DNA of 64,000 bases from Paenibacillus aceti (GCF_003614185.1 NZ_KZ987724.1:135512-199511); one strand, 5' to 3'. Positions 43,811 to 53,168 are shown, counted from the first letter of the stretch. Notes: generated by a model not told the origin, from the letters alone. A program made the numbers and translations.

Positions 43811-44590
43811 TCAGACACCGCGTTTATTGCCCCATACTAAGGCGTGCAGCTGTGGCAACACCCTGACGTTATTGAGCTCAGGCGAATCCATAACCTGCTC
43901 GATCAGCTGCTCATAGCACTGCAGTAGATCGCTGACATGATCCTTGAGATCCATCCGCTGTACATCGGGATTGCCGACCTGGATATACATCGGTATCTCG
44001 GGATACTGCTGATGCACTTGCTTGGCATAGTCCAGATCCAGGTCGTCGAAGACGACCACCTTCAGGCTCATGCTGTAGGAAGCAGGGCGACTGCTTAGCC
44101 TGTCCACGATCTCGCTTAGCTTCGTCCAATCGGTACGCATCCCCGAGCTTGGCGGCTTGGGGGACAGGGTAACTTGCTCGACCTCGGCCAGCCAATCCTG
44201 CCAGCGCGAGCCTTGGGTTTCAACCGCAATCGTGATGCCCTGCTGCTGCAGCAGCTCGATCAGCGTCTGGAGCTGTGGCAGCAGAAGCGGATTGCCACCG
44301 GATAGCGTGACATGGGAGAAGCGGTTCTGTCCGATCTGCTGCAGCTCCTCCCAGATTTCCGCCGCCGTCATCAGGCGGATCGCTCCCTTGGCGCTTCCGT
44401 CCCAGGTGAAGGCGGAGTCGCACCAGCTGCAGTGATAGTCGCAGCCCGCGGTGCGCACGAACATCGTCTTCTGGCCGATGACCATGCCTTCGCCTTGAAC
44501 GGTTGGGCCGAAGATCTCCAGCACGGGAATCAGCGGCTTGGCTGACCCGGTTGCTCTGGATGCCTTCGGTTTATTCATCGCACTCATCAT
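43811..44590 (-). CDS. queE: 7-carboxy-7-deazaguanine synthase
   Basis: About 259 residues, most likely from ATG 44590 (GGGAGTGG just upstream, within queD). Radical SAM cysteines C50-x3-C54-x2-C57 (GCDYHCSWC) follow the substrate loop GPTVQGEG and precede DSAFTWDG, as in QueE. It converts carboxytetrahydropterin to 7-carboxy-7-deazaguanine. It overlaps queD by 20 bp. Confidence 0.94.
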   Translation of the reverse strand: MMSAMNKPKASRATGSAKPLIPVLEIFGPTVQGEGMVIGQKTMFVRTAGCDYHCSWCDSAFTWDGSAKGAIRLMTAAEIWEELQQIGQNRFSHVTLSGGNPLLLPQLQTLIELLQQQGITIAVETQGSRWQDWLAEVEQVTLSPKPPSSGMRTDWTKLSEIVDRLSSRPASYSMSLKVVVFDDLDLDYAKQVHQQYPEIPMYIQVGNPDVQRMDLKDHVSDLLQCYEQLIEQVMDSPELNNVRVLPQLHALVWGNKRGV

Positions 44591-45080
44591 CGTACATCCA
44601 CTCCCGTCTGGCTTCGGCATAGCTCGTCCCCGTCTCATACAAGCGGATGAATTCCGTACGTCCTCCGCGGATTGAAGAACGGTAGGCTTCAGATTGCAGG
44701 GCGCTCTCCATCCGTTCGAATAACCACACGACCATATTCTCAGCGGTCGTATTCATCGGCGGCAGCGTCTCATTTAAATAGCGATGATCGAGATACCCCT
44801 CGATTTCTTCTTTCCAGATTGCCTTGATCGCCCCGAAATCAACGGTAATGCCGATTTCATTCGGGATACCGCTGATACCGAACACGACTTTATAGGTGTG
44901 TCCATGCAGGTTCTTGCATTTTCCTTCATAGGCATGCAGATGATGAGCCGCATCGAAGGTGAATTCCTTGCTTACCAGCACGCGGCGCTGATGGTATCTA
45001 AGCTGCTCTTTACTGATATCCTGTTCGAATTTCTGCAGATGATCTACAATCTGGAACTCTCCAGGCATCCGGGTAGTCAT
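44571..45080 (-). CDS. queD: 6-carboxy-5,6,7,8-tetrahydropterin synthase
   Basis: A 169-residue protein. Its ATG overlaps the queC stop (ATGA), with GAGGAGGAAATG upstream. Zinc ligands are the His in FDAAHHL and H59/H61 in KNLHGHTYK; the catalytic Cys is C55 in GKCKNLHGH. It is longer than minimal QueD because of an N-terminal extension of about 35 residues. It makes carboxytetrahydropterin from dihydroneopterin triphosphate. Confidence 0.94.
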   Translation of the reverse strand: MTTRMPGEFQIVDHLQKFEQDISKEQLRYHQRRVLVSKEFTFDAAHHLHAYEGKCKNLHGHTYKVVFGISGIPNEIGITVDFGAIKAIWKEEIEGYLDHRYLNETLPPMNTTAENMVVWLFERMESALQSEAYRSSIRGGRTEFIRLYETGTSYAEARREWMYDDECDE

Positions 45081-45760
45081 GAGGGCATTTCCTCCTCTCC
45101 CCGGCGCAGTTGGCGCATTTTCAAATATTTCTCGAGTCCGGCTCTTCTAAGCTTACAGGCAGGGCACTCCCCGCAGCCGTCACCGATGATCCCGTTATAG
45201 CAGGTTAGTGTCCGTTCTCTAACAAAATCAAAAGCTCCCAGCTCATCAGCCAGCTTCCATGTCTCGGCCTTGTCGATCCACATCAGCGGCGTATGGATGA
45301 CGAAATTGTAGTCCATAGCCAGATTAAGGGTGACGTTGAGCGATTTCACGAAGGCATCCCGGCAATCGGGATAGCCGCTGAAATCTGTCTCGCATACGCC
45401 GGTAACGAGATGGCGGGCGGAGCGTCCTTTGGCGAACACCGCCGCGAAGCTCAGGAAGAGATGATTGCGTCCTTCGACAAAAGTGCTAGGCAGCTGGCCT
45501 TCTTCCTGAACGATTGGCATGTTGCTGTTGGTGAGCGAGTTTTGCGTTATTTGGCCAAGCAGGCTCATATCCAGCACCGTGAGCTTCACGCCCAGCTCAG
45601 CGGCGATCTCCTTCGCACATTCAATCTCCAGTTTATGGCGCTGGCCATAGTCGAAGGTGACCGCTTCCACTTCACGGAACTGCTGCAGAGCCCAGAACAG
45701 GCAGGTGGTGCTATCTTGCCCGCCGCTGAAGACGACGACTGCTTTTTCATTTTTCAGCAT
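45077..45760 (-). CDS. queC: 7-cyano-7-deazaguanine synthase
   Basis: About 227 residues from ATG 45760, 7 nt after AGAGG; ATG 45775 is also in frame. PP-loop SGGQDSTT (residues 12-19) binds ATP. The zinc motif [15 protein letters not shown] sits at the C-terminus. It converts carboxydeazaguanine to preQ0 with ammonia and ATP. First gene of queC-D-E, behind a preQ1 riboswitch. Confidence 0.95.
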   Translation of the reverse strand: MLKNEKAVVVFSGGQDSTTCLFWALQQFREVEAVTFDYGQRHKLEIECAKEIAAELGVKLTVLDMSLLGQITQNSLTNSNMPIVQEEGQLPSTFVEGRNHLFLSFAAVFAKGRSARHLVTGVCETDFSGYPDCRDAFVKSLNVTLNLAMDYNFVIHTPLMWIDKAETWKLADELGAFDFVRERTLTCYNGIIGDGCGECPACKLRRAGLEKYLKMRQLRRGEEEMPS

Positions 45761-45806
45761 AAAAAAACCTCTCATTCTTCTTGGATTGTGGTTCGGAAGA
45801 AAGAGA

Positions 45807-45899
45807 GTTCTTGAACTGCGTTACAAAAAACAAGCCCATGCAAAATCAAAGGCAGGGCGCCATTAGTTTTTTATAGAGGGAGTTCGCGAACCTCTCTCA
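45807..45899 (-). ncRNA. preQ1-I riboswitch, transcription-terminating type
   Basis: On the minus strand, AGAGAGGTTCGCGAACTCCC then TCTATAAAAAACTAA (45899-45863) matches the preQ1-I consensus closely. It is followed by a GCCCTGC ... GCATGGGC stem and TTGTTTTTTG (about 45852-45824), the likely terminator. It lies upstream of queC, so preQ1 would shut off its own synthesis genes. Confidence 0.9.
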
Positions 45900-46087
45900 T
45901 GCGATGCTGCATGAACTTCTTCGTATTATTTTAGGATACCCCGTCATTATAGCATATTTGTCTAAGTGAGGAACGTGATAAACTATGGAATCCAGTCTAT
46001 GACACGCAAAATTCGAAAATCTATTTACAATTGAGATTGATATGCAACATAATGGAATATATTAGCCAGGAAGGGGAAGCGAAGATA

Positions 46088-47587
46088 ATGAAGAAGAAAA
46101 TGAAATGGTTAGCCATACCTATGGTATTGCTATTGGTTATGCTGACCGGCTGTCAGGCTGTGGGAGGACTGGATGTCAACAAGGCGCTCACGAACAGCAT
46201 GAATCCGTCGTCCAGTGAATCGAAGCAGAAGATTTCGCTTGAACTCGTACCTGCGGCAAATATTTCTGCGGAAGATCAGAAGACGATCGATCTGCTTAAC
46301 TCTCTCTCGATTACGATCGATGAGGGTAAATTGCAGGATAAAGAGACCGCATCAATGAAAGGTTCGATCGGCTTCAAAGGTCAAGAATTGCCGTACCAAT
46401 TGTCCATCGACAAGCAAGGCATGACAATTCTGCTGGATGGAGCGAAGCAACCGCTCTACATATCGCTGGATGATGAAGCTGGATACCCGGATATGAGTCC
46501 ATATGAGCGCAATATCCAAGGTTTCTCCGAGAAGACGGTTGAATTCGTAATCAAGCACGCACCTAACCCGTCCAAGCTTGCCGTGAAGCAGGTTCAAGAC
46601 AAAGTGAATGGCGAAGCGCTGTCTCTAACGAAGCTTCATGTAGAAGTGGATGGGGAAGAGTTGCTGTCTATGGTCAAGCCATTTTTAACGGAGGTAGTGA
46701 AGGACGAAGCAGGTCTGAAAGAGCTGATTGAAGCGTTCTATGATGCCTTCTATCCCGTCTTCACTTCAATGGAAGAAGAGGGCTATGACGTGGGAACTTC
46801 CCTCCCGATCGATTCCAAAGGTGCTGCGGTTGGCGCAATACATGGTGAATTAATGGAGAGCCTGAACGAATTTTTGAATAATTACGACGCTAGCTTGAGT
46901 GAAATGCTGAAGGAGACACCAGAGCTGACGACGGTTCTGGGTAAGAATTCGACGCTGAACATGGACTTCTACTTCGACAGCAAGCAGAATGTTCGCAAGC
47001 AGAACATGGATCTTACGATCGCCATTCCGGAAGGCGAAGGCATCCCGATTCAAGCAGTCAAGCTTCATACTGAGAGCGAAATGTGGAATATTGGCGCAGC
47101 CATCGCCATTGACAAGATTGATACTAGCACAGGCGTGATCGATGTGACGGATGGAGATATTACCCCGGGTCAGATGCTGCGTAATTTTGAGGTCAGCTCC
47201 CTGGCGTATAAGACGTTGAAGAATGATCTGAAAATAACAGAAAAGAACATTTGGATGGATCCGGAAACCGAGTATTACGGCATTATTTCTGATAAGAATG
47301 TATCCTTCGTACCCCTGCGTTATCTGTCTGAGGAATTGGATGCAGAGGTAAAATGGACGAAAGGCTCCAAGCAAATTGTCATTATTGATGATCTTAACGG
47401 TCGGGAAATCGTGTTGACGGTCGGCTCAGACCAAGCGACGATTGGAGGTCAGGCGGTTACCTTGCCGCAGCCTGTATTCGTTCATACTGACGGTACAACC
47501 TATGTTCCGCTGCGGTTTATGGCGGAATCCTTGGGTGCTACGGTGACTAAGGATGCAGACGGCTGGCTGATCATCGATCGTAAATAG
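46088..47587 (+). CDS. Lipoprotein with copper-amine-oxidase-like stalk domain
   Basis: A 499-residue protein. ATG 46088 follows AGGAAGGGG at a distance of about 20 nt and AAGCGAAG nearer; the longer frame from 46031 lacks a signal peptide at its start. Signal peptide with lipobox LTGC. The large central region has no family I recognise. The C-terminus has two tandem stalk-type repeats (VSFVPLRYLSEELDAEVKW and TTYVPLRFMAESLGATV), common in Paenibacillus surface proteins, here probably structural rather than catalytic. Monocistronic. Confidence 0.8.
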   Translation: MKKKMKWLAIPMVLLLVMLTGCQAVGGLDVNKALTNSMNPSSSESKQKISLELVPAANISAEDQKTIDLLNSLSITIDEGKLQDKETASMKGSIGFKGQELPYQLSIDKQGMTILLDGAKQPLYISLDDEAGYPDMSPYERNIQGFSEKTVEFVIKHAPNPSKLAVKQVQDKVNGEALSLTKLHVEVDGEELLSMVKPFLTEVVKDEAGLKELIEAFYDAFYPVFTSMEEEGYDVGTSLPIDSKGAAVGAIHGELMESLNEFLNNYDASLSEMLKETPELTTVLGKNSTLNMDFYFDSKQNVRKQNMDLTIAIPEGEGIPIQAVKLHTESEMWNIGAAIAIDKIDTSTGVIDVTDGDITPGQMLRNFEVSSLAYKTLKNDLKITEKNIWMDPETEYYGIISDKNVSFVPLRYLSEELDAEVKWTKGSKQIVIIDDLNGREIVLTVGSDQATIGGQAVTLPQPVFVHTDGTTYVPLRFMAESLGATVTKDADGWLIIDRK

Positions 47588-47607
47588 AACAAATGGTAAA
47601 ATAGAAC

Positions 47608-48037
47608 GGGGCTGTCTAATAAGCCTCTAAAATAAAAAGTTGGGCGGAAAAACATCATGTTTTCCGTCCAACTTTTTTTGTAGGGCCAAAGCCACAATCC
47701 CAAACTCCGTATTTATTCGCGCAAGAGACAAGCACGGACGGTCAGGACTCTCCCCTGATCTAGCGGTCAAAAATGTCCGTTAGAGCATGAAAACAACCAC
47801 TTTGCTCCTCTAACGGACACTTTTGACCCTTAGAAGCACAAAATGCCATTTTTCGCGACAATTTCTCTTGTAACGGACATTATTGTCCGTTACAAGGGCG
47901 GGATGCTACAGAATCAGCGCTAACGGACATTGATGTCCGTGTCCAAGTGATCCGGCCAGAACAGAGGAATGTTCCCATTTTGGGACACGCTAAAGAGGCG
48001 TCTTTCAAGTCGGAAGATCGACTTTTGAGACAGCCCC
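47608..48037 (+). mobile_element. MITE-like element, copy 2, carrying a four-palindrome array
   Basis: Left end GGGGCTGTCTAATAAG and right end CTTTTGAGACAGCCCC share a perfect 10-bp inverted terminus. Internal TAACGGACA-type units begin at 47761, 47811, 47871 and 47921 (50/60/50). An internal hairpin AAAAAGTTGG...CCAACTTTTT (47635-47677) ends in a T-run. Flanks GAAC/GTTT extend the outer palindrome and the right flank is followed by TTTTTTTATTTT, as if it had inserted within the terminator of the lipoprotein gene. About 40 bp shorter than copy 1; no ORF. Confidence 0.75.
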
Positions 48038-48060
48038 GTTTTTTTATTTTCTGATCAATA

Positions 48061-49812
48061 TTACCGCTGGCGAATTCGCTGCGTCATTTCCTGCTGCACC
48101 TGTTCCAGTGCCTGGACCATCTTCTGTGATGCCATCTCCAGTTCGACTAGTATGTTATCGGCTTGCAATAGCCCGTCTGTGCCCTGGGATTGGACCGATT
48201 CCAGAGCGGCGTCGGTCAGACGATGAACATTAGCATGCTGTTCCTGCAGAGCCGGGAAGGATGGAAGGGAAGTGATGCCCGGATCGTTCTTGATCTTCTC
48301 GCACCATTGGCTCAACCGACAGGCTCCTTGTCCGCTGAGCCTTTCGTGATTGTCATGCTGGAAGCCTAATGTATCGTTGTATACCCACCAGCGCAATAGC
48401 AGGTGATCGGTCTTGGCGGTGCGCAGGATTTGCGAGTGACTGAGCTGCGAATTTATTCTAAGCGTTTTCAACCTCAGGCTGTCCACTTTACGGCTTACCT
48501 CAAAAATATCTCTACCCGTAGCGATAGCAAACTGCTGAATTTCTTCCTGATGGCCGAGCATCGTGGAGGTACGTTCTGTAATATCGCTCGTAGCTGCAGC
48601 TTGCTGCTCGACGATCGAGGCGACATTTGCCGTGAAATCGCGGAAATTCTCTATTTGCTCCATAATCTGTTCCAGATCATTAACGGCTTCCTTCGTTGCT
48701 TCTACACGCTCCGCGATATGCGAGCCCATCGATCTCGTCTCTTGTCCGATCGTATTCGCTGTGCCGATAATTCTCGTAATGACTTGGGTGATCTGTTCGA
48801 CCGCTCCCTTCGTCTGCTCTGAGAGCTTGCGGACTTCACTGGCCACCACGGCGAAGCCGAGCCCTTGCTCCCCAGCTCTGGCTGCTTCTATCGAGGCGTT
48901 GAGGGCGAGTAGATTGGTCTGATCCGCGACGTTGCTGATCACATCGATAATATCCGTAATATTGTGAATCGATAGCAGGAATTGCTCGAATTGCTGGCTG
49001 GCCTCGGATACATCCTGGGCCGTAGCTGAGAAGTCCTTAAGAGCATCTTTGACAGTCAGCTGTACCTGTCTGGCCTGCTGCATCATCGCCCCGGATTGAT
49101 CGCTCAATTGCACCGAGTGCTCGGCGACCTCATGGATCGAAGCGGTCAGTTCCTGAGCGGAGGAGCTGACATTCATCGTTTCCTGCAGCGACAGATTGAC
49201 CGAATCGATCAACGGCTTGACTTTATCCATCTGGATCAGCTCTTCAATGATCTGGCTGTTCGTCTCGATATACTCGAAGTCATGAGCCTCGTTGTAGGCT
49301 TCAAGCACCAGCTGCGAGTCCAGCATAATGATTCGTTGCAAAGAGATGATAATTTCTGCCGCTTCGCTAGGCCGTGAGAATTCATGAACGATCGCCGGAA
49401 TGAGAATTTCATATACTCTGGTGTATGCACCAAGGAACCATTCGGGTGGTAATTTGACGCGATTATGGATGAAACCGATTCTTTTGCGGGAAGTGACATA
49501 TTCTTCATTAAGCTCGATACGAGGAATTGATTTCATATATTCAATAAAAGTGACTGTGAGACGTTCTCTTGTACTGTGATCCTTGATAATTTGCAACATC
49601 TCAGGGATTTGAAACAGCATATCATAATTGCGTTCTGTGATCGGCTTGGCTAGACGATCCATCAATTCGGTTAGTTTGCGCAGATTATTGATGTCTGCTT
49701 GCTTGATTTGCAGGTAGTGTAGCTTCTGTTCGAGTGCCGGAACGGAGGACAGGTCGGAAGCTGATAGCGGTTTCACAAGTTGAGAATATGCTTTATGGCG
49801 TGTGCGAAACAT
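48061..49812 (-). CDS. Protoglobin-chemoreceptor-CZB fusion (HemAT-like)
   Basis: A 583-residue soluble chemoreceptor, ATG 49812 after AAAAGGGG. N-terminal globin-coupled sensor (residues ~20-180) with proximal heme His probably H116 (GFIHNRVKLPPEWFLGAY). Middle: methyl-accepting signalling domain with tip [32 protein letters not shown]-terminus: a CZB-like zinc-binding domain (TDHLLLRWWVY ... CRLSQWC ... QEQHANVH) carrying the usual H, W-x-C and HxxxH ligands. HemAT proteins normally end after the signalling domain, so the added CZB suggests joint oxygen and zinc/redox sensing. Confidence 0.85.
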   Translation of the reverse strand: MFRTRHKAYSQLVKPLSASDLSSVPALEQKLHYLQIKQADINNLRKLTELMDRLAKPITERNYDMLFQIPEMLQIIKDHSTRERLTVTFIEYMKSIPRIELNEEYVTSRKRIGFIHNRVKLPPEWFLGAYTRVYEILIPAIVHEFSRPSEAAEIIISLQRIIMLDSQLVLEAYNEAHDFEYIETNSQIIEELIQMDKVKPLIDSVNLSLQETMNVSSSAQELTASIHEVAEHSVQLSDQSGAMMQQARQVQLTVKDALKDFSATAQDVSEASQQFEQFLLSIHNITDIIDVISNVADQTNLLALNASIEAARAGEQGLGFAVVASEVRKLSEQTKGAVEQITQVITRIIGTANTIGQETRSMGSHIAERVEATKEAVNDLEQIMEQIENFRDFTANVASIVEQQAAATSDITERTSTMLGHQEEIQQFAIATGRDIFEVSRKVDSLRLKTLRINSQLSHSQILRTAKTDHLLLRWWVYNDTLGFQHDNHERLSGQGACRLSQWCEKIKNDPGITSLPSFPALQEQHANVHRLTDAALESVQSQGTDGLLQADNILVELEMASQKMVQALEQVQQEMTQRIRQR

Positions 49813-50019
49813 GTTAGATACCCCTTTTCATATATGTATTAAATGCCATACTACTCCTATTCTGCCGAGTCACTGCTGCTGTTCAACTTCTACTACTATC
49901 AATATACTAGTTACTATAGTTATTATAGTCCTGATTGAATCATAGGGACAGGATTATAATAGAAAAGAAGACACCCACCTAAATTATGGCAAGTATCCTC
50001 TCGTAATGCAATGGTTTGA

Positions 50020-50424
50020 TTATTCAGACGCTCTATTATTTTGCTGCCTCAACAAATCACGAATTTCAGTCAGCAATACCTCTTCATTGGAAGGCTTGGG
50101 AGCTTCCTGCGGCTCTGGCTTGGTCTCTTCCTTGCGTTTGAAGCGGTTAATCGCCTTGACGAACAGGAAGATCGCGGCCGAGACGATCAGGAAATCGATC
50201 ACCGTCTGCAGGAATACACCATAGGTCAGTGGAGAATCGCCAATGGTCACCGTTAATCCAGATAAGTTGACGCCACCAAGTAGCATTCCGACCAGCGGCA
50301 TGATGATATCTTGGACAAGGGAAGTGACAATTTTACCAAAAGCACCACCGATGATAACCCCGATAGCCAGGTCTAGCACATTACCCTTTAGAGCGAATTC
50401 CTTGAACTCTTTGAGAATATTCAT
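50020..50424 (-). CDS. mscL: Large-conductance mechanosensitive channel
   Basis: A 134-residue protein with the MscL signature [27 protein letters not shown] in the N-terminal helix and TM1, a second helix [19 protein letters not shown], and a C-terminal charged helix ([16 protein letters not shown]). Homopentameric emergency-release channel opened by membrane tension. Confidence 0.96.
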   Translation of the reverse strand: MNILKEFKEFALKGNVLDLAIGVIIGGAFGKIVTSLVQDIIMPLVGMLLGGVNLSGLTVTIGDSPLTYGVFLQTVIDFLIVSAAIFLFVKAINRFKRKEETKPEPQEAPKPSNEEVLLTEIRDLLRQQNNRASE

Positions 50425-50570
50425 TTAGGTTCACCTGCTTGTTAGAAAATAATGATTCCTTCTTAAGAATCCATCGTTGGTAATATATCAGCAATCGCTA
50501 GATTATGCAAGATGATGTTGGAGGGAAGCTTGAATCACTAGCAGTTGGAATTTATATGTAGTAATATAAC

Positions 50571-50597
50571 AAGCCCCCCGGAGATCCGGAGGGCTTT
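50571..50597 (-). terminator. Terminator downstream of the L25 gene
   Basis: AAGCC..CCGGA / TCCGG..GGCTT forms a GC-rich hairpin with a 3-nt loop, just after the L25 stop codon on the minus strand and followed by a short T-rich stretch. Confidence 0.7.
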
Positions 50598-50627
50598 GTA
50601 TGAATGCTAGTTTGTTTCTTATATATG

Positions 50628-51218
50628 TTAAGCTTCTTCTTCCTCGGTGTCCTCGATGTCTCCAGCCTGGATCTTAGGCGTTACTACTGAAACCAGCAGT
50701 TCGTTCTCGGCAGAGATCAGGTCGAGTCCGTCCGGAAGCTTAATGTCGCCTACGGTCATGGAATCTCCGATTTCAAGATGACTGATGTCTACTACAATCG
50801 AAGCCGGGATTTTGTCCGGGAATGATTCAACTTCGATGAAGGTACTCTGGGTCTGAACGATGCCGCCCAGCTTCGTACCTTGCGCAGTACCGACATACTC
50901 GATATTGATCTTGGTGCGTACGAGTTGGTCTTTCTTGACACGAAGGAAATCCACATGAATATATTCCTGTGTTACCGGATCACGTTGCACGGCTTCCAGA
51001 AGAACAGGAATCGAGTCATGATTTTCAAGATTAAGCTCAATAATACCGCCGCTGCCGCCTCTAATCCATTTTCTGAAGTCCTTCGTAGAAAGATGGATCA
51101 TCGTATTGTCTGTGCCTGAACCGAACACAACAGCAGGGAGCCGTCCGGAATTCCGCAATTGCTTCAGCCCTGTTCGATTCGTAGGTATACGTTCTTCAAC
51201 TTGAAAACATGTTCTCAT
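50628..51218 (-). CDS. rplY: 50S ribosomal protein L25 / general stress protein Ctc
   Basis: A 196-residue bL25 of the long TL5/Ctc type. The N-terminal 5S-rRNA-binding beta barrel (RTGLKQLRNSGRLPAVVFGSG) and the C-terminal domain (LEIGDSMTVGDIKLPDG) are both present, with an acidic tail EDTEEEEA. In Bacillus the orthologue is stress-induced; no SigB-type promoter was recognised here. Confidence 0.94.
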   Translation of the reverse strand: MRTCFQVEERIPTNRTGLKQLRNSGRLPAVVFGSGTDNTMIHLSTKDFRKWIRGGSGGIIELNLENHDSIPVLLEAVQRDPVTQEYIHVDFLRVKKDQLVRTKINIEYVGTAQGTKLGGIVQTQSTFIEVESFPDKIPASIVVDISHLEIGDSMTVGDIKLPDGLDLISAENELLVSVVTPKIQAGDIEDTEEEEA

Positions 51219-51377
51219 AATAAAAACACTCCTCTGATATATATATGGTATCCATGCTCTGAAAATCTATCGTCTATTGACTACGGATTTCGCCCCCCGT
51301 AGCTGGGGAAGCCTGAGCACCATCACATCACCATCCTTAATACATTAAATGTAAAAAGTCGTATAAATACGCGCTAA

Positions 51378-51407
51378 GGCACTTCGTTCCATCTGGAACG
51401 AAATGCC
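51378..51407. terminator. Hairpin upstream of L25 / downstream of SEDS gene
   Basis: GGCACTTCGTTC and GGAACGAAATGCC form a strong stem with a short loop. T-runs are weak, so termination is possible but unproven. A second stem (CTACGG...CCGTAG, about 51280-51302) lies in the L25 leader. Confidence 0.45.
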
Positions 51408-51460
51408 CTATTACTAGGTACGATAACACAGAAATAAGCTCCTGTCGACTACATATTGGG

Positions 51461-52768
51461 TTAATTTGGGTATTCTTCAGCCACAATATTCGTCCGTCTA
51501 TACACCGATAGCAGCAAGCCCATCAGAGCCATATTCATCATAAATCCATATGCGCCATAGGATACGAACGGAAGATAGAAGGACAGCGGCATAATGAGCC
51601 CTAAGTTGGTAAGTACATAGAAAATAATTTGCCCTGCTATCGCCAAACAGGCTGCACAGGCGACAAGAAAAGCGGGGGTATTCTTTTGCTTCAATACGGA
51701 AGAGAACATTCTTGCAATGAGCATGAGCAGGATCACGATGATCGTCATGCCCGGAATATAGCCTATTTTTGCAATGAGATAGGTGAGAGAGAAATCTGTT
51801 GTCCACGAGGGGAGAATCTCTTCCACCGTCATGTTCCCTATGAAGGAAGCCCCGATCGGTTTAGAGGAAGTAATGATGTTCTGCACCGTCGTCTGAAGAT
51901 ACCCAGCGCCTAACGGATCAAGCTCCGGACGAAACATCATCTTGAGTTTCAGCAGCCGATATGAAGTTGTGGCCATGGGCAACCCTAGAATGAGAAGCGT
52001 CAACGTATAGATTAGCGGCAAGAAGAATCTCCTAATATTTCCAAATACGCCCCTAGCAACAGCGACTGTTAGAATGATCAAATAGGAAACGGTGAGTAAT
52101 ACTAGAGCCGAAGAGGAGGGCGCAATCAGGCACAGATACGCTGCAACGCCATAATACATATAGGAATAAAAAATTCCTAACCAGCCCTTATTTCTATAGC
52201 TATATATGACGCCGGCCAAGACTGGTATTAATAGCAAGGATAAATACTGGACATGAAAGTATGAGCCGTTCATCTTCAAAGAAAACATATAGAATCCTAC
52301 TAATGTGATGAAAATGAGCGAAAAATAGATTACTCTTGAGTGGCGTACAAACCATGTATAGTTAAAAAAGTACATCCCTGCAAAAATGACGATGCCGATC
52401 GGTACATACTTAACAAAGTAAGAAAAGCTATGTATCCCGATTGTATTCATCTGAGAGGACACGAAAAATTGGATCACACCACCGATAGAGATTAATAGGG
52501 CTGTAATCAGCAGGATCGACCATTCGGTCTTAGGTTGATAGGTGCGATTGAACTGCTTGCCTACTAGGGATGGATCACCCATTTGTTCAATAGCCAGAGA
52601 GGTTGCAACTTCTTCGCTGAACCCTTGCTGAAGGTATTCTCCCTTCAGATCTTCGATATGATCTCTAAGCTCTTTACTGATCTTGGCGTGGACGCTTCTG
52701 AAGCGAATCTCTTTACATACCTCACCGACAAAATCCTGAACCGCTTTGCTAGTCCTAGTCGAGCGCAT
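51461..52768 (-). CDS. FtsW/RodA/SpoVE-family (SEDS) protein with HAAS-like N-terminal domain
   Basis: A 435-residue protein. The first ~80 residues form a soluble helical HAAS/permease-prefix-like domain (KISKELRDHIEDLKGEYLQQGFSEEVATSLAIEQMGDP) normally paired with PadR regulators. They are followed by ten membrane helices with SEDS landmarks: LPSWTTDFSLTYLIAKIGYIPG, where the catalytic Asp of RodA/FtsW is found, and SFYLPFVSYGAYGFMMNMALMGLLLS. SEDS proteins are peptidoglycan glycosyltransferases. The gene overlaps the PadR gene by 14 bp. No class B PBP partner is adjacent. The HAAS part may link envelope state to transcription. Confidence 0.88.
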   Translation of the reverse strand: MRSTRTSKAVQDFVGEVCKEIRFRSVHAKISKELRDHIEDLKGEYLQQGFSEEVATSLAIEQMGDPSLVGKQFNRTYQPKTEWSILLITALLISIGGVIQFFVSSQMNTIGIHSFSYFVKYVPIGIVIFAGMYFFNYTWFVRHSRVIYFSLIFITLVGFYMFSLKMNGSYFHVQYLSLLLIPVLAGVIYSYRNKGWLGIFYSYMYYGVAAYLCLIAPSSSALVLLTVSYLIILTVAVARGVFGNIRRFFLPLIYTLTLLILGLPMATTSYRLLKLKMMFRPELDPLGAGYLQTTVQNIITSSKPIGASFIGNMTVEEILPSWTTDFSLTYLIAKIGYIPGMTIIVILLMLIARMFSSVLKQKNTPAFLVACAACLAIAGQIIFYVLTNLGLIMPLSFYLPFVSYGAYGFMMNMALMGLLLSVYRRTNIVAEEYPN

Positions 52769-53099
52769 AGTTCGCCCCCCCTAGAACCCGATTTACAATC
52801 GCGGTGTATTCCTTCCACTGAGCCTGCTGTTCTTTAAAAGCTTCTTTCCCTTTCAGCGTGATGCGGTAATACTTGCGTGGTCGTTGTTGGTCGGAGACTT
52901 GCTCATAGGATTCGATCATGCCTTGCTGCTCCAAGCTGTGAAGAATCGGATAAAGAGTACCTGCCTTCAGCGAAAATACATTCTCAGACCGAAGCGCAAG
53001 CTCCTGAATCATTTGATACCCGTACATATCCTTAAGGTCAAGAAGCTTCAAGATTAACATTGTGGTACTGCCACTCATAAGGCTTTTATCAACCCTCAT
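52755..53099 (-). CDS. PadR-family transcriptional regulator
   Basis: A 114-residue protein from ATG 53099 (AGGAGGAG upstream); longer frames reach into the operator. PadR winged helix MLILKLLDLKDMYGYQMIQEL ... LKAGTLYPILHSLEQQGMI, then the C-terminal helix. It is the partner of the HAAS-domain SEDS protein and probably autoregulated by the palindromic sequence over its promoter. Confidence 0.92.
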   Translation of the reverse strand: MRVDKSLMSGSTTMLILKLLDLKDMYGYQMIQELALRSENVFSLKAGTLYPILHSLEQQGMIESYEQVSDQQRPRKYYRITLKGKEAFKEQQAQWKEYTAIVNRVLGGANYALD

Positions 53100-53118
53100 C
53101 TGACGTGATCTCCTCCTA

Positions 53119-53168
53119 TATATAGATGATCTATATATGATGATATGTAGATCATCTATATATGTCAA
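53119..53168 (-). promoter_or_regulatory. PadR promoter and 15-bp inverted-repeat operator
   Basis: Minus strand: TTGACA (53168-53163), 17 nt, TATCAT (53145-53140). TATATAGATGATCTA (53119-53133) and TAGATCATCTATATA (53148-53162) are an exact 15-bp inverted repeat. Each arm itself contains a near-palindrome TAGATnATCTA. The repeats flank and cover the -10, an arrangement suited to repression by a PadR dimer pair. Confidence 0.75.

Noticed and set aside
51219-51460. SigB-type promoter upstream of L25/Ctc
   Set aside because: No GTTTAA/GGGTAT-like pair at correct spacing was found; stress control remains unproven here.
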